Source: Polytrichum commune (lineage: Eukaryota; Streptophyta; Polytrichopsida; Polytrichales; Polytrichaceae). From it: a stretch of DNA of 64,000 nt. Positions 58,875 to 64,000 of this stretch are shown piece after piece. Position 1 is the first letter of the stretch. Every line of letters starts with the position of its first letter. The translations under genes were made by a program, and so were the position numbers. The stretch is from positions 29,078,001-29,142,000 of the forward strand of contig OX485804.1 of NCBI GenBank assembly GCA_950295325.1, read 5' to 3'. The notes beneath the pieces are model-generated. The model was not told where the DNA came from. It ran no database searches and saw only the letters and a program-made list of their open reading frames with translations.

Positions 58875-59216
58875 TACTGCTTTAAGACTTGTTCACGCAA
58901 CACCAAATCTTGCAGTAGGTCGTGAGTGCATCAGCTTGCATTGCATCCTGAAGTCTCCTCCAATTGCTATCTGTGCGAAACTGAATTGTGTGTGTGCTCG
59001 AGTGTTGTGGTCGAGAGGTGAAGGAGGTAGAAACGAATTCGGTGTTTTTGGATCTGCCGCTTTCTTGTGTTGCGGGGTCGTGTGAGATCAGAGTGTTAGG
59101 GGCGTGCGATGAGGAAGATTTTGGGTGCAAGCGGGAGCAGTTCTAAGTGTTTTTGGTTGAAGTGTTTGTGAGTTTCGGTAAGGTGGTGTGCGTGGAGAGC
59201 ACTGTGATCGGTCGCA

Positions 59217-59570
59217 ATGGGGCAGTGCGCATTCAGTGGACCGCGGGTGACTCCTCCAGAAGACGAAGAAGTGGAGCAGCAGCAGGGATACGATAACTCT
59301 AGTCCCAGGTCGTGCGCCGGGACTTTCAGCAGCAGTGGCGCGAGCACATTGAGTAGCGATGACTGCTCGTCGACGCAGGATGTGGTTGACGCGGAGGGCA
59401 TGGACAGCTACGACCAAGTGGACTCCGCCATCTGGAAGCGGACGATCCCCAAAGGCCGTCGTTGCAAGCCTCTCTCGTTCTCAGGCATCATCGAGTACGA
59501 CGAGAAGGGAAATCAGGTCAAAATTCATGTGGGCGACGAGGATAGCTGGCACACTGAGGAATGCAGCTGA
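59217..59570 (+). CDS. small acidic, Ser-rich protein of plant W-K-R/F-S-G type, 117 aa
   Basis: Intact frame from ATG (context GTCGCAATGG, with A three bases upstream rather than the preferred context being perfect) to TGA at 59568. Residues 1-8 MGQCAFSG keep Gly2 and Cys4. The acidic/Gln stretch is 15-23, the Ser-rich region 28-52, then IWKRTIPKGRRC at 72-83, PLSFSGIIEYD at 85-95 and GNQVKIHVGDEDSW at 98-111. Relative to 31976-32344 it has three fewer residues in the Gln tract and ends two residues earlier. Substitutions avoid the 72-95 block, which is identical in both. This suggests selection on that module, so both are probably genes. Function unknown; membrane anchoring through N-terminal acylation is an inference, since Ser lies at position 7 rather than the favoured 6. 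Confidence 0.72.
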   Translation: MGQCAFSGPRVTPPEDEEVEQQQGYDNSSPRSCAGTFSSSGASTLSSDDCSSTQDVVDAEGMDSYDQVDSAIWKRTIPKGRRCKPLSFSGIIEYDEKGNQVKIHVGDEDSWHTEECS

Positions 59571-60200
59571 GGATGACCATCATCGCAAGAAAACTCATTC
59601 ATTTGGTGTACATTCTCCCTTCCGAAGATGGAACTAGCCGAATCGTCGTCTTGGCCAACGCCCAAGAAGAGTATCCTGTACACACCAAGGTCGATTCTCT
59701 CCACTAAGCTTGTACCATGAATGTTACCTAATTGGTGCTCATTCCCAAATTTGTAATGTGAGGAGTTCCCACCGTAGGAGAGGCAGCTTCAGGTAACAGG
59801 TCTCAAGCACGACTTCAATGCAAATCTCCTGAGTGGCATTTGCACAATCCGTCCAAAAATCCTTGAACATTTTTGAGAATGTAGACGAATTTGAGTGCTT
59901 CTGTCACTAGTTTTTTGGAAGCCCATTGCACTGATCGATGTGTGAAATGTATCAACAGCGAGTATTTGAAAGGGAGGCTGTATAGCGAAGAGGCCACAAT
60001 TAGGAGAGCAGATGAGCCTGAGGGTAAAGGTTTGTTGTGAAGCGGCCTCCTCCCCTCACTCCGTGTATTTGGACTTCAACATAGAGCATACAAAATGCTC
60101 CTACTGTGACAATAAATTTTGTACACTAGGTGCTCACTGCACAATCACATCACGTCCATCCATGGCTCAAAACCTTTGTGTGTGCTCTCCTTGAGCATGA

Positions 60201-62034
60201 ATTTGAGATATGTCTGTCAGTATCTTTGTAGGATTTTTGGTGACATTGCATCAAAATTTAATTTCTCCTTTGTGCAGACAACTCTTTTCTTTTGGATTTG
60301 TACTTCTGTTTGGATTAGATAGGCTGTTGGAGTGATAACATAAGTGTGCTAAATGTTTCTGTCTTCTTGAAATGTTTCTCTCTCATGGCACATTGTTGAA
60401 GACAATGTGTGATGCATTGAAGTGGAGTAGTTATGGCATTAAATTGCACCTCACTTCAAATATTCAATACTAACACGCAATCAATTTAAACACTTAACCA
60501 TGCTTCAGTGGCCGCTCAAGACGTCTCGTTCCATTCCAGTTCGGCACACCCATGCTTGCCACCCCCTGGCATGGAACTTGACCCTAACCCCCCTAACCCC
60601 TGGCAATGAACAATTGAAAGTGGCTATGGGATTTTCAATTTAGGTCCCTAATTAGCTAATTGAGTTTCAGCACAAGACTTGCTTCTCAAAAGGTTGCAGA
60701 ATTGACAAGCTATCAGGCAGGTCGGAGATGGAGGGACAAATAGCTCATGGAGATGGGAATGGAACTCTGCTTGGCTCAATATTTGTATCAAATCGCAAAG
60801 CTTTCATGAGCAGCAGTCTAGGAAAAGATAAGTGCAATTGATGCCAAAAAAAAAATTCCATTTTCCCAAGAAAACAGATGATTGCAATCGATGCAAAGAA
60901 TTTTCCGTTTTTCCAAGATAATTGAGTACGAGCTTAAGAGAACCGTAAATAAAATGGCGTTGATGCCCAGTGTTTCTTGCACATAGGCTGCAAAGAAAAT
61001 CCGCTTGTAACATTATGGCTATGGGTTACCCTCTACAGGCAGTCCAAATTCATCATAAAAAACAGCACTCTCTTGAGCATCGCATCACGTCACATGGCCC
61101 TGACATTCATCATCTCTGTCCCAATATCTAGGGTGTTGGGAGATGTACCACTTTCACCAAGGTGGGCTTGAGGGCCCTTGTGCACTGTTGCAGGAAGTCA
61201 CAGAGAGAGTCACACCAAAAACCTAATTGGCTCTAATTAATCTCAGAAGATTCACAGATTTTGACGATCAAATCATTGCAACCATGTTGTTGATTAATTT
61301 GCATTACATAAGTCTTATCAACAAATCTGGAATTCTTACCTTGCTTTCAATGTTAAGATGGCGTCTTGTTGAATCCCATGTGAGATGACTACAACAAGTG
61401 CTTTGGTCATTTTCAATAGATTCTCACTCAAAATTCTTAAGAGTTTGAGCTCTGCTTTGTGGGTCCCAACTTCCAAGCCGAGGGACTTTCAACATTCTTT
61501 AGTTCTTCTCATGGGCTTGTCATGAATTCTCCTTTGTTTGGTACAAGTCTCCTTGAGTGATATCTCACTTTGTGCATGGCCACTTTCCAACTGCTCAAAT
61601 TGTTGAGAACATTCAAGAGGTTGTCAAAGCTCTCTATAGTTTGAGCATTCACAAAAGCTTGCGACCTCAAATACCAAACTCCCAAAAAGTTGTAAGTTCA
61701 AGCTCGCTACTTGAGTTGTAGTGTAAACGATGCTATATTACTTAGTACCGTAAGAATGAGGCTAATTCATTATGGGAGTGGCAAATTATTTATTGATTTA
61801 AATGAAAACTATTCATAAAGCTTATTGATTTTTTTTCAATAATTTCACCATTGTTTCATGATACACATTGACAATATGAATGTGTTATTTTAAAATGATG
61901 GAGATAGCACTTAGTTTGTTGCTTCCAAATCAAGGTTTGATAATCCGAAAATTCATCATCTTGGTTCCAAAGTTTTGCATGTTTTCATATTTTGTTTTCA
62001 AATAACTTTTGAACAACAAAGGTTATAGCTACAC
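60201..62034. other. non-coding stretch
   Basis: No gene recognised. A C-rich patch lies at 60555-60605. Confidence 0.4.
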
Positions 62035-62390
62035 TAAACATGATATTTACAGTCACATGGTATTTTATGTCACTATGGAAACCTTTCAGATGACACTTCT
62101 TTTGTATCAGTGAACAAATATTGTCATTGATAATGGATGAGTTCATCCATTGGCCAAAACCCTACTTTCTCTTGTCAGCAACTTGTGATGAAATATTGTC
62201 GTGGATGATTGAAATTTGCATGAAACTCACTTGGCAAGTGACAGTAATTACAACACTGTAAATCCATAATCCCCCAAAAATTTTTACAAGGAACGACAAA
62301 TAATGTTGGGTTAACATTTAGTGTTGGTGGCACTATACCACGGTTAGCAATTAGTATTGAGCAAGACAATTGGAATTGGTGACACTAAAT
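62035..62390 (+). mobile_element. R8 MITE-like repeat, copy 2
   Basis: Partner of 8535-8910. Left end 'gatatttacagtcacatggt' and right end 'ggtgacactaaatatc' are imperfect inverted repeats. Confidence 0.6.
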
Positions 62391-63876
62391 ATCATATTTA
62401 GTGTACCTTTTGTAGTTGACCCTGTTGTGGCTGGCATATGTTATAATACTTCCCCAAAACTTCATCCAATCAATATCCATTTGCAGAGAAGCAAGGTGGT
62501 CAAGGTTTGTTCAGTAGAAGTAAGCTTATGGATCATTAGAGGATTCTTTGTGCCAAGTGCACATAAGTGTGGTTTGTGAGACATTCAATTGCGACATTAA
62601 CAAGAAGCACCATTTTGAGTGTCGCCAATTTTCGGAGCTAATCCATTCTTATTGCTTTATTGCAATTGATCCATGTGTCACTAGTTTTGGTAGATTTTGG
62701 GTCTATTGTTTCCGCACAGGTGAAGGCGCTGGTAACAAATTAAGAAAATCCTAAAGAACTAAAAGTTTTCTCAAAGTTTTGTTGCCCCATAATAGAGCAA
62801 ATGACTGTCCTTACTAGTTTTTTTTTTGTTTAGGTCATTGACACATGAAAAGTTGGAAGTGGCGGGAGATTCTTGCAAAAACCTTGAGGCTTAATCAATA
62901 ATAAGTGGTACTAAGGACTGTGGTTAGATTGTATGGAATCACAATTGTAGGTACTCAATGTATTCACAACATATCACAACATATTTGGTATGAGATGGTT
63001 AATATGTGATCATTTTTTTTCATGTAAATGTACATATGTGAATTGTCATTGCCATTATATTAACTAAACCAATGTTAGTTGTGACTTGTAGAAGTGAACA
63101 ACAAACCACTCATTTTTGTCTTCAAGATGGACGAGGGAGAATTCCTTCATAAGATTTTTTTTATAGACAGTGAGTTTGATGCTCATGAACTATGAATTGG
63201 ATTATGTAACATCCTAAAAAATGATGAAGGTATTTCTTTGTCTAATCTAAACAATAATTTTGACCTACTACTTCTTTTCAAGTTGCCAAAAAATCTATCG
63301 ACATCTTGCAATGGGTGTTTGGCCAAACAAAGTTTCATGAGCTAAACAAAGTTTCCAAAATTTAATTTGGCATTTCGTACTTGTATGATATCAAATCATT
63401 TGGGGATGTGCCATCGTAGTCAATACAATTCTTATGTTACGGGTGCACATCCAACAATTTATAATTAAAATACCTGATGGATTTCGTAAGTCTTTTTGGT
63501 GTAACAAATACAATGATCTAATTTTGTGTCATTGAAAAACCTCTTTGGTGCATGTTTTCATTATAATTTATGTAATTATTATATTAAAAAACACATTTAA
63601 TTCTCATGCCGAGAATATGCAAAATGTTATGTTCCCAATGTTACCATCATTCTTGTTGGTCCCAATGTTCCCAATGTTCACAATATTGGCATCCCAAACT
63701 ATGGGTAATGTTTGTTTTGAGACTTTCCAAAGTCTCCAATTAACGAGTATAGTGTTAAATTCCCAAAATCTAAGTAGTTGTAAATGTGTGGTGCCACCTT
63801 TACCATTGGTGCCACCTACTGCACTCTTCGATATTGGACATAGGTGATGAACCTCAAAGTGTTATGTGTCTAAAGT
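62391..63876. other. non-coding stretch
   Basis: Short plus-strand frames (62370-62754, 63545-63847) show no domain. A repeated 'cccaatgtt' motif at 63628-63680 is minor. Confidence 0.4.
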
Positions 63877-63985
63877 ATTGAGGCTTCAAAGTAACACCTT
63901 GCATTTGGCAACCTATTTTAAATCCTTGAGCCATCAACAAGTGAGTGCAATGGTGCCATCGAATAAGCCGTTGTAAAAAGAAATC
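63877..63985 (+). repeat. R9 dispersed repeat, copy 2
   Basis: See 38988-39095 for shared blocks. Confidence 0.6.
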
Positions 63986-64000
63986 AATCATTTGCACCAT

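Larger units (their letters stand above)
58560..60200 (+). repeat. inverted paralogous segment B (gene plus flanks)
   Basis: Counterpart of 31430-33015, alignable from about 600 bp upstream of the start codon to about 600 bp beyond the stop. The 153-codon frame 58624-59085 lies in the upstream part; it is not conserved as an open frame in segment A, so I do not call it a gene. Confidence 0.85.

Noticed and set aside
58624-59085. 153-codon frame upstream of the plus paralog as a second gene
   Set aside because: The homologous region in segment A does not keep an equivalent open frame, so it is more likely promoter or leader.
1-64000. CRISPR arrays, operons or bacterial-type genes
   Set aside because: No spaced short direct repeats, Shine-Dalgarno-led genes or dense coding; the content is eukaryotic and transposon-rich.

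Overview
The window looks like a gene-poor, repeat-packed stretch of a land-plant nuclear genome. The evidence is a plant-type berberine-bridge-enzyme-like (BBE-like) fragment, a duplicated small protein with a motif I associate with plant proteins, and dense families of short inverted-repeat DNA transposons (hAT-, PIF/Harbinger- and pogo-like), plus solo LTRs and a LINE. I cannot name the species. Most open frames are short, overlap repeats and carry no recognisable domain, so I treat them as chance or transposon-derived. For reference I name the repeat families R1 to R12; these are working names made by comparing copies inside the window.

Layout. 0-12.7 kb: copies of R2, R1, R7, R4, R3 and R5, a pogo-like MITE (2679-3166), a cluster of AACTATAGTTAACTAG motifs (about 8.9-9.4 kb) and an exact 93-bp minisatellite (10.8-11.6 kb). 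12.7-18.9 kb: mostly featureless. 18.9-25.1 kb: two R2 elements, one holding a 566-bp solo-LTR-like insert, then a three-layer nest: R1 interrupted by a decayed, G-poor LINE with an RNase H domain, itself interrupted by a PIF/Harbinger element (23273-24560, flanked by TTA). 25-31 kb: quiet, with one R5, one R3 with a perfect 8-bp target duplication, and a possible tRNA-derived SINE. 31.4-33.0 kb (minus) and 58.6-60.2 kb (plus): two inverted paralogous segments, each with an intact small ORF of 122 or 117 aa; these are the best gene candidates. 33.3-35.0 kb: an R2 cluster with a large fold-back. 41.5-42.0 kb: two-exon C-terminal remnant of a BBE-like FAD oxidoreductase (minus). 43.0-46.2 kb: R3 interrupted by R5, interrupted by a 2.3-kb solo LTR. 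47.5-48.2 kb: R3 interrupted by a Tourist-like element. 48.7-51.9 kb: a decayed, unrecognised coding element bounded by inverted repeats, containing a 407-bp direct duplication around an R2 element and a 284-bp retroposon with a 15-bp target duplication. 52-64 kb: AT-rich, with degenerate tandem repeats, a probable pseudo-exon pair (55.9-56.7 kb), a 166-nt hairpin (58.1 kb) and the plus-strand paralog.

The most unusual pattern is that three R3 hAT-type MITEs are each interrupted at the same TA(A) in the sequence GGGCATAACCGGTT, twice by R5 in opposite relative orientations and once by an unrelated Tourist-like element. This suggests recurrent targeted nesting. The second is strong strand-biased G depletion confined to the LINE, with two of its four RNase H catalytic acidic residues altered in the way G-to-A change would alter them.
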